The notes: generated by a model not told the origin, from the letters alone. Counted from the first letter of the stretch, positions 54,217-63,692 are shown. The stretch: DNA of 64,000 nt from Sphingobium sp. SCG-1 (GCF_002953135.1 NZ_CP026372.1:3997001-4061000); one strand, 5' to 3'. A program made the numbers and translations.

Positions 54217-54711
54217 ATGGCGGATCAGGCCGACACTTACGACGCACTGTCCAATGGCGCGGATACCACGCCGCAGATCGGGCTCATCACGCAATATGTG
54301 AAGGACCTGTCGTTCGAGAATCCGAACGCACCGGCCGTATATCAGTGGCAGACCCAGCCCAATATCGACGTCCAGTTCAACATCGGTGCCGATCAGGTGG
54401 CGGATGACGTGCATGAAGTGGCGCTGAAGATCGAAGTGAAGGCGACGACCACTGATGGCACTGCCTTTGCCGTGGAACTGGTCTATGCTGGCCTGTTCGG
54501 GATGCGCAACGTGCCTGAAGATCAGATTCAGCCATTCATGCTGGCCGAAGCGCCGCGCCTTCTCTTCCCGTTTGCGCGCCGTATCTTGTCTGACGCGGTG
54601 CGTGATGGCGGCTTCCCGCCGCTGCTTCTCGATCCCATCGATTTCCAGGCGCTCTATGTGCAGCAGGCGCAGGCCGCGCAGCTCAATGAACAGCCTGCCG
54701 GGAATGCGTAA
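54217..54711 (+). CDS. secB: Protein-export chaperone SecB
   Basis: A 164-residue cytosolic chaperone that holds preproteins unfolded for SecA. Family blocks: QYVKDLSFENPNAPAVYQWQ, VALKIEVKATTTDGTAFAVE, YAGLFGMRNVP and EAPRLLFPFARRILSDAVRD, then GGFPPLLLDPIDF. The frame opens at 54067, but the ATG at 54217 matches known starts. It is 28 bp before murJ. Confidence 0.96.
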   Translation: MADQADTYDALSNGADTTPQIGLITQYVKDLSFENPNAPAVYQWQTQPNIDVQFNIGADQVADDVHEVALKIEVKATTTDGTAFAVELVYAGLFGMRNVPEDQIQPFMLAEAPRLLFPFARRILSDAVRDGGFPPLLLDPIDFQALYVQQAQAAQLNEQPAGNA

Positions 54712-54739
54712 CGCCGGTTTCCGGTACTAAAGCAGGGCC

Positions 54740-56326
54740 ATGGGCCTTTTAAGAGCCACCGGCACGATCGGCGGGCTGACCTTGGTCAGCCGCATCCTCG
54801 GCATGATCCGGGACATGCTGGTGGCACGCTATCTGGGTGCGGGGCTGGCCTCCGACGCGTTTCTGATCGCGTGGCGGCTCCCCAACCTGTTCCGCGCGCT
54901 TTTTGCTGAGGGCGCGTTCGCCGCCGTCTTCGTGCCGATGTTCAATCGCACGATGGCGGAGGGCGACAAGCTTGAGCCGGGTTCGGGCAAGGCCGCCGCA
55001 GTAGCCTTTGCCGGGCAGATATTGTCCGTACTGTTCCCCATCGTGGTCGGCTTCACACTGCTGATGATGATCACCGCCGCGCCTGTCGTGTGGGCGATGA
55101 CCGGCGGCTTCCCCGATGGTGGGCCGGAGAAATTCGACCTTGCCGTCAACTTGACGCGGATCACCTTTCCCTATCTGGCGCTGATAAGCCTTGTTTCGCT
55201 GCTCGGCGGCATCCTTAATTCGCTTGACCGCTTTTGGGTCAATGCCGCCGCGCCGGTGCTGCTGAACGTGTGCATGATCGGCGCGGTGCTGTTCTTTCGT
55301 GGCGCAACACCGATAGAGACGGCCTATACGCAGGCAGTTGCGGTCACCCTCTCGGGCCTGGCGCAGTTGCTGTGGCTGATGTGGTCGTGCAGGCGAGCAG
55401 GCGTAGTGCTGAAACTCAGTGCACCGAAGCTGTCGCCGCAAGTGAAACGGATGCTGAAGTTGATTGGCCCGGCGGCATTGGGCGCAGGGGCACTCCAGTT
55501 CAACTTGCTGATCTCGACTTCGCTCGCCGCGCGGTTCCTGCCGCAGGGTGCCGTCAGTTTCCTCTATTATGCCGACCGGCTGAACCAGTTGCCGCTGGGC
55601 TTGATCGGCATAGGGGTGGGCACGGCCATCCTCCCTGCCCTCTCGCGCCAGATCGGATTGGGGAACGAGGCAGCCGCATCGCACACCCAGAACCGGGCAT
55701 TGGAGCTTTCGCTTTTCCTCGCCTTACCCGCAGCCGTCGCGCTGTGCGTTTCAGCCGTGCCGCTGATCCGGGGGCTGCTCCAACATGGCGCGTTTACCGC
55801 TGCCGACACGATCGGCACGGCAAGCGCCCTTGCCGCCTTCGCCGTCGGAGTGCCCGCCTATGTACTCATCAAGGTGCTGACGCCGGGCTTCTATGCGCGG
55901 CAGGACACCAAGACGCCGGTCCGGGTTGCCGTGTTCTCGATGCTGTTCAACCTTATCGGCAATCTCGTGCTGATCTGGCCGTTGGGCCATGTCGGGGTCG
56001 CGGTCTCAACGGCGATCGCGGCATGGGTGAACGTAATTGTGCTCTATTGGCTACTTCACCGCCGCGACCAGTTGCGGATGGATGCGCGCTTCAAGGACAA
56101 GGCCGTCCGCATATTCGCCGCCAGTACACTGATGGGGTTGGCGTTGTGGTTCCTGAACCCGTTCCTCGACGTCCATATGGCGCGCGGCGTGACGGAGCGA
56201 GTCATTGCCCTCATCCTGTTGTGCGGGATTGGGGGGCTGGTCTATGGGGTGGCGGCGCTGGTCCTCCGCACCTATGCGCTTTCCGAATTGCGAGCGCTTT
56301 TCAGGCGCGCGCCCAAGACGAATTGA
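54740..56326 (+). CDS. murJ: Lipid II flippase MurJ (MviN)
   Basis: A 528-residue polytopic inner-membrane protein with about 14 helices. The N-terminus LLRATGTIGGLTLVSRILGM IRDMLVARYLGAG is the MviN/MurJ signature, and GALQFNLLISTSLAARFLP and YYADRLNQLPLGLIGIGVGT are also conserved. It flips lipid II for peptidoglycan synthesis. It sits between secB and trpS and stops 10 bp before trpS, so the three genes are likely co-transcribed. Confidence 0.96.
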   Translation: MGLLRATGTIGGLTLVSRILGMIRDMLVARYLGAGLASDAFLIAWRLPNLFRALFAEGAFAAVFVPMFNRTMAEGDKLEPGSGKAAAVAFAGQILSVLFPIVVGFTLLMMITAAPVVWAMTGGFPDGGPEKFDLAVNLTRITFPYLALISLVSLLGGILNSLDRFWVNAAAPVLLNVCMIGAVLFFRGATPIETAYTQAVAVTLSGLAQLLWLMWSCRRAGVVLKLSAPKLSPQVKRMLKLIGPAALGAGALQFNLLISTSLAARFLPQGAVSFLYYADRLNQLPLGLIGIGVGTAILPALSRQIGLGNEAAASHTQNRALELSLFLALPAAVALCVSAVPLIRGLLQHGAFTAADTIGTASALAAFAVGVPAYVLIKVLTPGFYARQDTKTPVRVAVFSMLFNLIGNLVLIWPLGHVGVAVSTAIAAWVNVIVLYWLLHRRDQLRMDARFKDKAVRIFAASTLMGLALWFLNPFLDVHMARGVTERVIALILLCGIGGLVYGVAALVLRTYALSELRALFRRAPKTN

Positions 56327-56336
56327 GACACACGAC

Positions 56337-57341
56337 ATGCGCGTTCTTTCCGGCATCCAGCCCACCGGCAATTTGCACCTTGGCAATTATCTCGGCGCGA
56401 TCCGTAACTGGGTGAAGATGCAGGACGAAATGGATGCGGACAGCCAGTGCTTCTTCTTCCTCGCCGACATGCATTCGATCACGGTCCATGAAGAGCGCAC
56501 ACAGCGGCTGAAGAACGTGCGTGAGATGGCCGCCGCGCTGATTGCCGCCGGGATCGACCCGGACCGGAGCGTGCTGTTCAATCAGGCCCGCGTGCCCGCC
56601 CATGCCGAGCTTGCCTGGTTGCTGAACGGCACTGCCCGCATCGGCTGGCTCAATCGCATGACGCAGTTCAAGGACAAGGCGGGCAAGAATCGCGAAGGCG
56701 CTTCGGTGGGCCTGTTCGTCTATCCGGTGCTGCAAGCGGCAGACGTGCTGCTCTATCAGGCGACGCATGTGCCGGTGGGTGAGGACCAGAAGCAGCATCT
56801 GGAGCTGACGCGCGATATAGCCGTCAAGTTCAACACCGACTTTGGCGTCGACCTGTTCACCCTGCCCGATCCGATCATCCCCAAGGAAACGGCGCGTATC
56901 ATGTCGCTCCGCGACGGCACGTCCAAAATGTCGAAGTCCGATCCGTCCGACATGAGCCGGATCAACCTGACCGACGATGACGACACCATCGCCAGCAAAG
57001 TCCGCAAGGCGAAGACCGATCCCGATCCGTTGCCCGAAACCATGGCCGATCTGGTGGGCCGCCCGGAAGCCAGCAATCTGGTGGGTATATTCTCCGCGCT
57101 GACTGGGGAAAGCGGCGACTCGGTCTGTGCGCGATTTGCAGGACAGGGCTTTGGCGCGTTCAAGCCTGCGCTTGCGAACGTGCTCGTGGAAAGCTTGCGG
57201 CCCATTCGGCAGCGCTTCGAGGCACTGAAGAACGATAATACGGCGCTGGATGCCATTTTGTTGAAGGGGGCTGAAAAGGCCTCTGCTGCAGCGCGTCCCA
57301 CTTTGCTTGGAGCTTATGAGGCCCTCGGCCTGATGCGCTGA
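56337..57341 (+). CDS. trpS: Tryptophanyl-tRNA synthetase
   Basis: A 334-residue class I synthetase that charges tRNA-Trp. The HIGH-equivalent is GNLHLGNYLGA and the KMSKS loop SKMSKSDPSDMSRI. The DMHSITVHEERTQRL and PVLQAADVLLYQATHVPVGE blocks are also conserved. The frame extends to 56205 inside murJ, but the ATG at 56337 begins the invariant MRVLSGIQPTGNLH. Confidence 0.97.
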   Translation: MRVLSGIQPTGNLHLGNYLGAIRNWVKMQDEMDADSQCFFFLADMHSITVHEERTQRLKNVREMAAALIAAGIDPDRSVLFNQARVPAHAELAWLLNGTARIGWLNRMTQFKDKAGKNREGASVGLFVYPVLQAADVLLYQATHVPVGEDQKQHLELTRDIAVKFNTDFGVDLFTLPDPIIPKETARIMSLRDGTSKMSKSDPSDMSRINLTDDDDTIASKVRKAKTDPDPLPETMADLVGRPEASNLVGIFSALTGESGDSVCARFAGQGFGAFKPALANVLVESLRPIRQRFEALKNDNTALDAILLKGAEKASAAARPTLLGAYEALGLMR

Positions 57342-57481
57342 AAATCGCATCGTCGTCCTGAACAAATGCTTCGATGACCCGTTTCTGATCTACGTTCAAT
57401 CGCCGTTCAGTTGCGCTTTGCTATCGGAAAGCCAATATAGGCCGTATAGCGCCTTTAGCGGCCAGAATCAGGATGCATCCC

Positions 57482-58150
57482 ATGTCCAAGTTACGCAAAG
57501 TCGGTCTACTAGCAGCCCCGGTACTGGCGCTGGTGGCGCTGTCAGGCTGTACCAATAATTTCAACGCCAATGTCGCGCGTTTCCAGCAATTGCCTGCGCC
57601 TCAGGGTCAGAGCTTTGCGGTCGTCGCGGACGATCCCCGTCTCGCTGGCGGGTTGGAGTTCTCGCAATATGCCGGCCTTGTTACCAGCCGCATGGCACAG
57701 CTTGGCTTCGTGCCTGCTGCCGATCCAGCGAACGCCAACCTTATCGTCCGGATGCGCTATGACGTGGATAACGGTCGGGAGAAGGTCCAGAGCACCGGGT
57801 TCGGCGGTGGCTGGGGCGGCGGTTGGGGTGGTGGCTGGGGCGGCTGGGGCCGTGGCGGTTACGCCGGCTTCTATGGCCCGCGTCGCTTCGGCTACGGCTT
57901 TTACGATCCGTTCCTGTTCGGCCCCGGCTATAATGATGTGAGCAGCTACACGGTTTACACCAGCCAGTTGGAACTCAAGATCGAGCAGGCCGGATCGGGC
58001 AAGCGCCTGTTTGAAGGCACCGCCTCCGCGCAATCGCTCAGTAACAAGCTGACTTATCTGGTGCCCAACCTCGTTGAAGCCATGTTCACCGATTTTCCGG
58101 GGCGCAATGGTGAAAATGTTAAGATCACTGTGGCACCTGAACCGAAGTAA
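57482..58150 (+). CDS. DUF4136-type lipoprotein with Gly/Trp-rich repeat
   Basis: About 222 residues. Signal peptide with lipobox ALVALSGCTNN gives a lipid-anchored envelope protein. The body has the DUF4136 pattern (SFAVVADDPRLAGGLEFSQY, ANLIVRMRYDVDNG, VYTSQLELKIEQAGSGKRLF). A low-complexity insert at about residues 105-140, made of GGGW-type units followed by Gly/Tyr/Phe-rich sequence, separates the two halves. Function unknown. I prefer the ATG at 57482, where AGGA is well spaced, over 57473. Confidence 0.8.
   Translation: MSKLRKVGLLAAPVLALVALSGCTNNFNANVARFQQLPAPQGQSFAVVADDPRLAGGLEFSQYAGLVTSRMAQLGFVPAADPANANLIVRMRYDVDNGREKVQSTGFGGGWGGGWGGGWGGWGRGGYAGFYGPRRFGYGFYDPFLFGPGYNDVSSYTVYTSQLELKIEQAGSGKRLFEGTASAQSLSNKLTYLVPNLVEAMFTDFPGRNGENVKITVAPEPK
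57803..57847 (+). repeat. In-frame tandem repeat encoding Gly-Gly-Gly-Trp units
   Basis: Three imperfect 12-bp units (codons GGN GGN GGN TGG) plus one shortened unit inside the lipoprotein gene. Such a tract could vary in length by slippage without breaking the frame when whole codons are gained or lost. Confidence 0.7.
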
Positions 58151-58195
58151 CGCGTTATACCCTTAGGTGTTGGCTCCCAAGCGCACCTTCATATG

Positions 58196-58232
58196 GCCCG
58201 GCGGTCCGAAAGGCACCGTCGGGCTTTCTTTT
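58196..58232 (+). terminator. Rho-independent terminator after the lipoprotein gene
   Basis: GCCCGGCGGT (58196-58205) pairs with ACCGTCGGGC (58215-58224) over 10 bp with one G-T, loop of 9 bases, followed by TTTCTTTT. It lies 46 bp past the lipoprotein stop and before the convergent dnaA end. Confidence 0.85.
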
Positions 58233-58263
58233 GACGATGCGGTGGTTAGGCAAGCTGCCTTGC

Positions 58264-59694
58264 TCAGCCTTCCAATTGCCGAAGCAATGCGCGCACATCC
58301 GCGTCAATGTCAGGATTTGATTCGCGCAAGGCCTCAATTGTGCGGACAGCGTGGATCACCGTCGAATGATCGCGCCCACCGAAGATGCGGCCGATTTCCG
58401 GCAGGGAGCGCGGCGTCATTTTCTTGGCGATATACATCGCGACCTGCCGAGGCCGCGCAATAGCCCGCGCGCGACGCTTGGACCGCATTTCCGACGGATC
58501 GATCCGGTAATGGGCGGCACAAGCTTTTTGAATCTCATCCACGGTGATGCGGCGCGCATTGGCGCGCACCGTGTCGGCGAGCATCGCCTGTACGAATTCC
58601 ATGTCGATCGTACGGCCGGTGAGTTGGCCATAAGCGACCAGCTTGTTGAACGCGCCTTCCAGTTCGCGGATGTTGCTGCGTACCGATCGCGCCAGGAAAT
58701 CGATCACGGCGTCGGGAACCGGCGGATCGCCCGCCACCAGCCGCTTGGCTTCCAAAATGGCCAGGCGCAGATCGATGTTGGCAGGCTGAATGTCCGCCAC
58801 CAGCCCGCCCGCTAGACGCGAGAGGATGCGGGGATCGACGGCATCGAGTTGCTGGGGCGCGCGGTCGGCGCTGATGACGATACGAGCGCCATTCTCGACC
58901 AGTTCGTTGATGGTGTGGAGGAACTCCTCCTGCGTCGCGCCCTTGCCCGCGATGAACTGGATATCGTCGATCAGGAGCAGACGGGCGGCGCGCAGCCGTG
59001 CCTTGAAGGCCATCGTCTCGTTCGCGCGCATGGCGTTCACGAATTCCATCATGAACCGCTCGGCGGACATATAGACGACAGTACCACCCGGCGTGTGGGC
59101 CAGATATGCGCCCGCTATGGCATGGAGCAGATGTGTCTTGCCCTGCCCTGTTCCGCCATGGATAAACAACGGTGTAAAGCGCGGCTGTTCGAGCGCGGCC
59201 ATTGCCTGCGCTGCGGAAAAGGCGAGCTGGTTGCTCTCGCCCGTCACGAAACTGTCGAAGTCATGGCGGGGCTGGAAGCCCGATGCTGTGGCCGGCGCAG
59301 GCTGGGTGGGCGTGGCGTCCGCGGGCACGGCAAGCACGCGCAAGGCACCGGCATCGGGTGCACGGACGATCCGGATATCGCGAACCCCGGCCGGGATGCT
59401 GCGCCATGCCAGACGCAGGCGATCACCAAATTGCGCGGACACGAAGTTGGCGGAGAACTCGGACGCGACGAGGATATCGAGAGTCTCGGTCATTGGGCAG
59501 TAAGCGCCGAGACGGGCAGGCTTGAGCCACTGGTCGAACATGCGGGCACCAATATCGCTCCGGAGGCCGGTACGTAACTGCGCCCAATAAGGCTCCAGAT
59601 GCGCAGCATCGTTGGAGACGCCGGCACGGCCGGAGTCGTCGGCTGCTGCGTGACCTTTCACAAGGCCCGTTTCCCATTCCGCCTGTCTTGTCAT
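58264..59694 (-). CDS. dnaA: Chromosomal replication initiator DnaA
   Basis: A 476-residue AAA+ initiator. Domain I (YWAQLRTGLRSDIGARMFDQW), Walker A GGTGQGKTHL, Walker B LLIDDIQF, the sensor region ILSRLAGGLVADI, and the domain IV DNA-binding signature GRDHSTVIHAVRTIE are all intact. It binds DnaA boxes at oriC and opens the duplex. The ATG at 59694 follows AAGGGG; an upstream TTG at 59721 is in frame but less likely. The upstream region has an AT-rich tract but no perfect TTATCCACA box. Confidence 0.96.
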   Translation of the reverse strand: MTRQAEWETGLVKGHAAADDSGRAGVSNDAAHLEPYWAQLRTGLRSDIGARMFDQWLKPARLGAYCPMTETLDILVASEFSANFVSAQFGDRLRLAWRSIPAGVRDIRIVRAPDAGALRVLAVPADATPTQPAPATASGFQPRHDFDSFVTGESNQLAFSAAQAMAALEQPRFTPLFIHGGTGQGKTHLLHAIAGAYLAHTPGGTVVYMSAERFMMEFVNAMRANETMAFKARLRAARLLLIDDIQFIAGKGATQEEFLHTINELVENGARIVISADRAPQQLDAVDPRILSRLAGGLVADIQPANIDLRLAILEAKRLVAGDPPVPDAVIDFLARSVRSNIRELEGAFNKLVAYGQLTGRTIDMEFVQAMLADTVRANARRITVDEIQKACAAHYRIDPSEMRSKRRARAIARPRQVAMYIAKKMTPRSLPEIGRIFGGRDHSTVIHAVRTIEALRESNPDIDADVRALLRQLEG

Positions 59695-60080
59695 CCCACC
59701 CCTTCGAGCCAAAGCCTGCAAGCGGCAATGCGCAAATATCCGTGCGGAAAAGTCGCCCCCGACCTGATCCGCTTACTCTTTTTGTCGCATTGCAATAATT
59801 ACGGAACCGATTCGTTCCGGAACTCACGAGTAGGACTTAGACAGCGCTGAGAGAGTCGATCAAGTCCACCGCGGTTCAAAAAACTGAAATAAAGACGTTG
59901 ACTCAGCAAAGCCGCGGCAATTGCCCAAATAAAAAATAAGCCACTGAATTATAGTGATTTTCTTCCGTGTTATCGTCGGCTGAGTTGCACGAATCGTGGT
60001 AAGTCCTTGGTTACAGCCAGATGACGATCTCGTGACACCTTTGAAGAATGTAATCTCCGCTGCCGCAAATCAGTCGCGCA
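59695..60080. other. dnaA upstream region, AT-rich, no gene
   Basis: The gap between dnaA and rpsT holds an AT-rich stretch at about 59880-59970. I looked for DnaA boxes (TTATCCACA and its complement) and found none perfect, so I do not call an origin here. It should contain the dnaA promoter, since dnaA reads away from it, and ends at the rpsT terminator. Confidence 0.45.
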
Positions 60081-60081
60081 C

Positions 60082-60114
60082 AAACAAAAGCCCGCCGGGC
60101 GATGCCAGGCGGGC
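60082..60114 (-). terminator. Rho-independent terminator of rpsT
   Basis: On the minus strand a stem GCCCGCC/GGCGGGC (60114-60108 and 60096-60090) with an 11-base loop is followed by TTTTGTTTG. It lies 25 bp after the rpsT stop. Confidence 0.88.
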
Positions 60115-60139
60115 CTTCCACTGCGCGAGGCAGATGTTT

Positions 60140-60403
60140 TTAGCCGAGCGCGGAAACGCGCTTCGTCAGACGGCTGAACTTGCGCGAAGCTGTGTTCTTG
60201 TGCAGCACGCCACGGGCAACGCCACGTGCCAGCTCAGGCTGAACGGTCTGCAGCGCAGTCGCAGCGGCATCCTTGTCGCCAGCGGCCAGAGCGGCTTCGA
60301 CCTTCTTCACCAGCGTACGGATGCGACCGACGCGGTTACCGTTGACCAATGCCCGAGCCGCGTTGCGGCGAATGCGCTTCTTTGCCTGTGGCGTATTTGC
60401 CAT
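60140..60403 (-). CDS. rpsT: 30S ribosomal protein S20
   Basis: An 87-residue basic protein with the S20 pattern MANTPQAKKRIRRNAARALV, LVKKVEAALAAGDKDAA and GVLHKNTASRKFSRLTKRV. It binds 16S rRNA during small-subunit assembly. Monocistronic with its own terminator; the neighbours dnaA and mutM are on the same strand. Confidence 0.97.
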   Translation of the reverse strand: MANTPQAKKRIRRNAARALVNGNRVGRIRTLVKKVEAALAAGDKDAAATALQTVQPELARGVARGVLHKNTASRKFSRLTKRVSALG

Positions 60404-60519
60404 GCCTGTCCTCGAACCGAAAATTCATAAAGAAAAGGGCCATGCGGATTCGGCCCGCCGGCCCGTGAAGGAGCGCGCCTTACCGCGGAACGCCGAATGC
60501 GTCAACATGCTCGGACGCA

Positions 60520-61332
60520 TTATCGCTGACATTTCGGGCAAAAGAAAGTAGAGCGCCCACCATCCACGCGCCGCGCAACGGTGCCCCCGCATAAGCAAGG
60601 CTCGCCTTCGCGCCCGTATACCCGCCATTGCTTGGAAAAATAGCCAAGTTCGCCACTGGGCCGGGCATAATCGCGCAGGGTGGAGCCGCCCGCCGCGATC
60701 GCCGAGATCAACACCGCGCGAATCGCCTCGACCAGTCTGCCGAGGCGGGGTGCACTGATCTGACCACTCAACGATCCCGGCGCGATTCGCGCGATGTTGA
60801 GCGCCTCGCACACATAGATATTGCCAAGGCCTGCCACGATCCGCTGGTCTAGCAGCGCCGCTTTGATCGGGCTGGTACGGCCCGCCAAGGCGCCGCGCAG
60901 ATAAGCAACCGTGAATTCCGGCCCCAGCGGCTCCGGCCCCATCCGCGTGAACGGCTCATGCGCTTCCCACGCATCGGTGCGGACGAGATCGAGCGATCCG
61001 AATCGGCGCGGATCATTGAGCGCCAGCCTCCGCCCGTTTGCCGTTTCCAGAACCAAATGATCGTGCGTGCCGATGCTGTCGGGATCGACTCGCCAGCGAC
61101 CGGACATGCCGAGGTGAAAGATCAACGTGTCGCCGCGATCCGTGCCGATCAGTCCATATTTTGCGCGCCGCCATAGCGCCGTGACCGTAGCGCCCGTAAG
61201 CCGTTGGCGCAGGTCCACGGGGATAGGCCATCGCAGGTCGGCGCGGCGCGGCTCCACCAGCGTCAGGCGCTCGCCATCCAGCACCTGGGCAAGGCCCGCG
61301 ACCGTGGTTTCGACTTCTGGTAATTCGGGCAT
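60520..61332 (-). CDS. mutM: Formamidopyrimidine-DNA glycosylase
   Basis: A 270-residue base-excision repair enzyme. The catalytic N-terminal Pro (MPELPEVETTVAGL), the helix-two-turn-helix region (LLDQRIVAGLGNIYVCEALN) and a C-terminal zinc finger are present. The finger reads EPCLCGGTV ... FFCPKCQR, with the first Cys pair spaced C-x-C instead of the more usual C-x2-C, so zinc binding may be altered or use a shifted ligand geometry. It is divergent from ubiE over 79 bp. Confidence 0.95.
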   Translation of the reverse strand: MPELPEVETTVAGLAQVLDGERLTLVEPRRADLRWPIPVDLRQRLTGATVTALWRRAKYGLIGTDRGDTLIFHLGMSGRWRVDPDSIGTHDHLVLETANGRRLALNDPRRFGSLDLVRTDAWEAHEPFTRMGPEPLGPEFTVAYLRGALAGRTSPIKAALLDQRIVAGLGNIYVCEALNIARIAPGSLSGQISAPRLGRLVEAIRAVLISAIAAGGSTLRDYARPSGELGYFSKQWRVYGREGEPCLCGGTVARRVDGGRSTFFCPKCQR

Positions 61333-61411
61333 GAAACACCAATGTAGAGGGCAACGGCGCAGTTACCAGCTTCTGCTGGAACCCGCGCCAAACTCTGGTT
61401 AGAGCAGCGCC

Positions 61412-62143
61412 ATGAACGACACAGTTTCCTTTGGCTATCGCGATGTCGATGCGACGCAGAAGACCGGCATGGTCAAGGGCGTCTTTTCCAATGTCGCGGG
61501 CAAATACGACCTGATGAACGACGCGATGTCCGCTGGCGCGCATCGCCTGTGGAAGGACCAGTTCGTCAAGCGCGTCAAACCGCAGCCTGGCGAAGCGATC
61601 CTCGACATGGCGGGCGGCACCGGCGACATCGCCTTTCGGATGCATGCTAAAGGCGCGCATGTCACCGTGTCCGACATCAACCCGGAAATGCTGGGCGTCG
61701 GCATGGAGCGCGCCGCGAAGAAAGGCCTGACCGGCCTCTCGTGGTCCGGACAAAATGCCGAGACGCTCGACTTTCCGGACCGGCAGTTCGACGCCTACAC
61801 GATCGCTTTTGGCATCCGGAACGTCACGCATATCGACAAGGCCTTGGCCGAAGCGCATCGCGTGCTGAAGTTCGGCGGACGCTTTTTCTGTCTCGAATTC
61901 TCAACCACCCTTTGGCCGGGCTTTGCCGATGTGTACGACGCCTATTCGCATCATGTAGTGCCCAAGCTCGGCAAGCTGCTGGCCAATGATGAGGAAAGCT
62001 ATCGCTACCTGATCGAGTCGATCCGCCGCTTTCCCGATATGGCCAGGTTCGAGGACATGATCCGCGCGGCAGGCTTTACCCAGACGAAGGTGGAGCCGAT
62101 CCTGGGCGGACTCGTCGCCATCCACAGCGGCTGGAAGGCGTAA
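61412..62143 (+). CDS. ubiE: Ubiquinone/menaquinone C-methyltransferase
   Basis: A 243-residue SAM-dependent methyltransferase of quinone biosynthesis. Motifs include VFSNVAGKYDLMNDAMSAG, the SAM-binding ILDMAGGTGDIAFRM, and YTIAFGIRNVTHIDKALAEA. It methylates the benzoquinol ring. It is followed after 7 bp by ubiB and then coaBC, an alphaproteobacterial operon order. Confidence 0.96.
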   Translation: MNDTVSFGYRDVDATQKTGMVKGVFSNVAGKYDLMNDAMSAGAHRLWKDQFVKRVKPQPGEAILDMAGGTGDIAFRMHAKGAHVTVSDINPEMLGVGMERAAKKGLTGLSWSGQNAETLDFPDRQFDAYTIAFGIRNVTHIDKALAEAHRVLKFGGRFFCLEFSTTLWPGFADVYDAYSHHVVPKLGKLLANDEESYRYLIESIRRFPDMARFEDMIRAAGFTQTKVEPILGGLVAIHSGWKA

Positions 62144-62150
62144 TCGCCCG

Positions 62151-63692
62151 GTGACGTCGCACGTTACGCACCTCTGGCGTCTCCTCAAATGGGGGCGGAC
62201 GCTTGCGCGCCATGGTGCCCTCCGCGGCATTGAGCGCGATCCGCTGACGCCTGCCGCCGTCCGCAGGCTGGCGCGCGTGGCGCGGCTTGGTGCCCGCGTG
62301 CCGAAACAGCCGCGCTATGCCGACGCATTCCAGGCCATCGGCCCCGCAGCGATCAAGCTGGGGCAAACGCTGGCGACGCGACCCGATCTTGTCGGAGAGG
62401 AAGCGGCGCGGGACTTGCTGCGCCTGCAGGACGCCCTGCCCCCCGTCCCCTTCGCGCAGATCCGCCGACAGATCGAGCAGAGCTTCGGCCGTCCGCTGGA
62501 GGCGCTTTACAGCCAGTTCGATGAAGCCCCTGTGGGCGCGGCCTCCATCGCACAGGTCCATCGCGCTACTACGATCGAGGGCCGTGACGTAGCGGTGAAG
62601 GTGCTGCGTCCCGGCGTCATCGATCAGCTCAATCGCGATATCCAGACCTATGAATGGGCCGCCGCGCATCTGGAGCAGATTGGCGGCGAAGTCGCGCGCC
62701 TGCGGCCTCGCCTGATCATCGCGAACTTCAAACGCTGGACCGCGCGCGAACTGGACTTGCGGCGTGAAGCAGCATCCTCGTCCGAACTGGCCGAGGCGAT
62801 GCAGGCCGAGCCGGGTTACACCATTCCGCAGATCGACTGGGATCGCACGTCCGGGCGTGTCCTGACGATGGAATGGATCGACGGCATCAAGATCGCGCAA
62901 CGCGACGCCATCGTCGCGGCGGGGCACGACCCGAAGATACTGGCGGCGCGACTGGTGAATGCCTTCCTGCGGCAGGCGATTGCCGAAGGCTTCTTCCACG
63001 CCGACATGCATCAGGGCAATTTGTTCGTGCGGAGAAATGGCGATATCGTCGCCATCGACTTCGGCATCATGGGCCGGATCGACCGCCGCGCACGGACGTG
63101 GCTGGCGGAAATTCTCTACGGCCTCATCACCGGCAATTACCGACGGGTCGCGGAAATTCATTTTGAGGCGCAATATGTGCCCGCGCATCACGACGTTGCC
63201 GAATTTGCGACGGCGCTAAGAGCGGTGGGCGAGCCGATGCGCGGCAAGCCTGCGCGGGAACTCTCGGTCGGCGGGATGCTCGACGGGCTGTTCGCGATCA
63301 CCCGCGACTTCGACATGCAGACACAGCCGCATCTGCTGCTCCTGCAAAAGACGATGGTGATGGTGGAGGGCGTCGCGACCACTCTCGATCCCGATATCAA
63401 TATGTGGGAGACAAGCGGCCCCTATGTGAAGGAATGGCTGCGGTCGGAACTTGGCCCTGAAGCCAAGGCCGCCGACACGCTGATCGAGAACTGGCGCACG
63501 TTGCAGCGCCTGCCCGATCTCGTCCGCCGGATCGAGGAACGCTACCCCCCGCGCGGGGCAGCGCCACCCCCGCCGCCGCTCCCGGTCGTCAAGCTGATCG
63601 GCGTCGGCTCGGGGTGGAAATATGCCCTAGTGGCAGTGGTTGCCGCGGTGGCTGGAGCGGCAGGCGCTGCCCTGCTAATGACGGTGGCATGA
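62151..63692 (+). CDS. ubiB: UbiB-family atypical kinase (ubiquinone biosynthesis)
   Basis: A 513-residue ABC1/ADCK/UbiB protein starting at a GTG. Kinase-like motifs are present: AIKLGQTLATRPDLVGEEAA (KxGQ region), GAASIAQVHRATT (A-rich loop), VAVKVLRPG, FHADMHQGNLFV and DFGIMGRI. Two C-terminal helices (YALVAVVAAVAGAAGAALLM region) anchor it to the membrane. It supports quinone biosynthesis, probably through ATP-driven lipid handling. Its stop overlaps the coaBC start by 4 bases. Confidence 0.95.
   Translation: MTSHVTHLWRLLKWGRTLARHGALRGIERDPLTPAAVRRLARVARLGARVPKQPRYADAFQAIGPAAIKLGQTLATRPDLVGEEAARDLLRLQDALPPVPFAQIRRQIEQSFGRPLEALYSQFDEAPVGAASIAQVHRATTIEGRDVAVKVLRPGVIDQLNRDIQTYEWAAAHLEQIGGEVARLRPRLIIANFKRWTARELDLRREAASSSELAEAMQAEPGYTIPQIDWDRTSGRVLTMEWIDGIKIAQRDAIVAAGHDPKILAARLVNAFLRQAIAEGFFHADMHQGNLFVRRNGDIVAIDFGIMGRIDRRARTWLAEILYGLITGNYRRVAEIHFEAQYVPAHHDVAEFATALRAVGEPMRGKPARELSVGGMLDGLFAITRDFDMQTQPHLLLLQKTMVMVEGVATTLDPDINMWETSGPYVKEWLRSELGPEAKAADTLIENWRTLQRLPDLVRRIEERYPPRGAAPPPPPLPVVKLIGVGSGWKYALVAVVAAVAGAAGAALLMTVA

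Noticed and set aside
59695..60080. Chromosomal origin of replication at the dnaA-rpsT gap
   Set aside because: AT-rich but no perfect DnaA boxes; dnaA adjacency alone is not enough.
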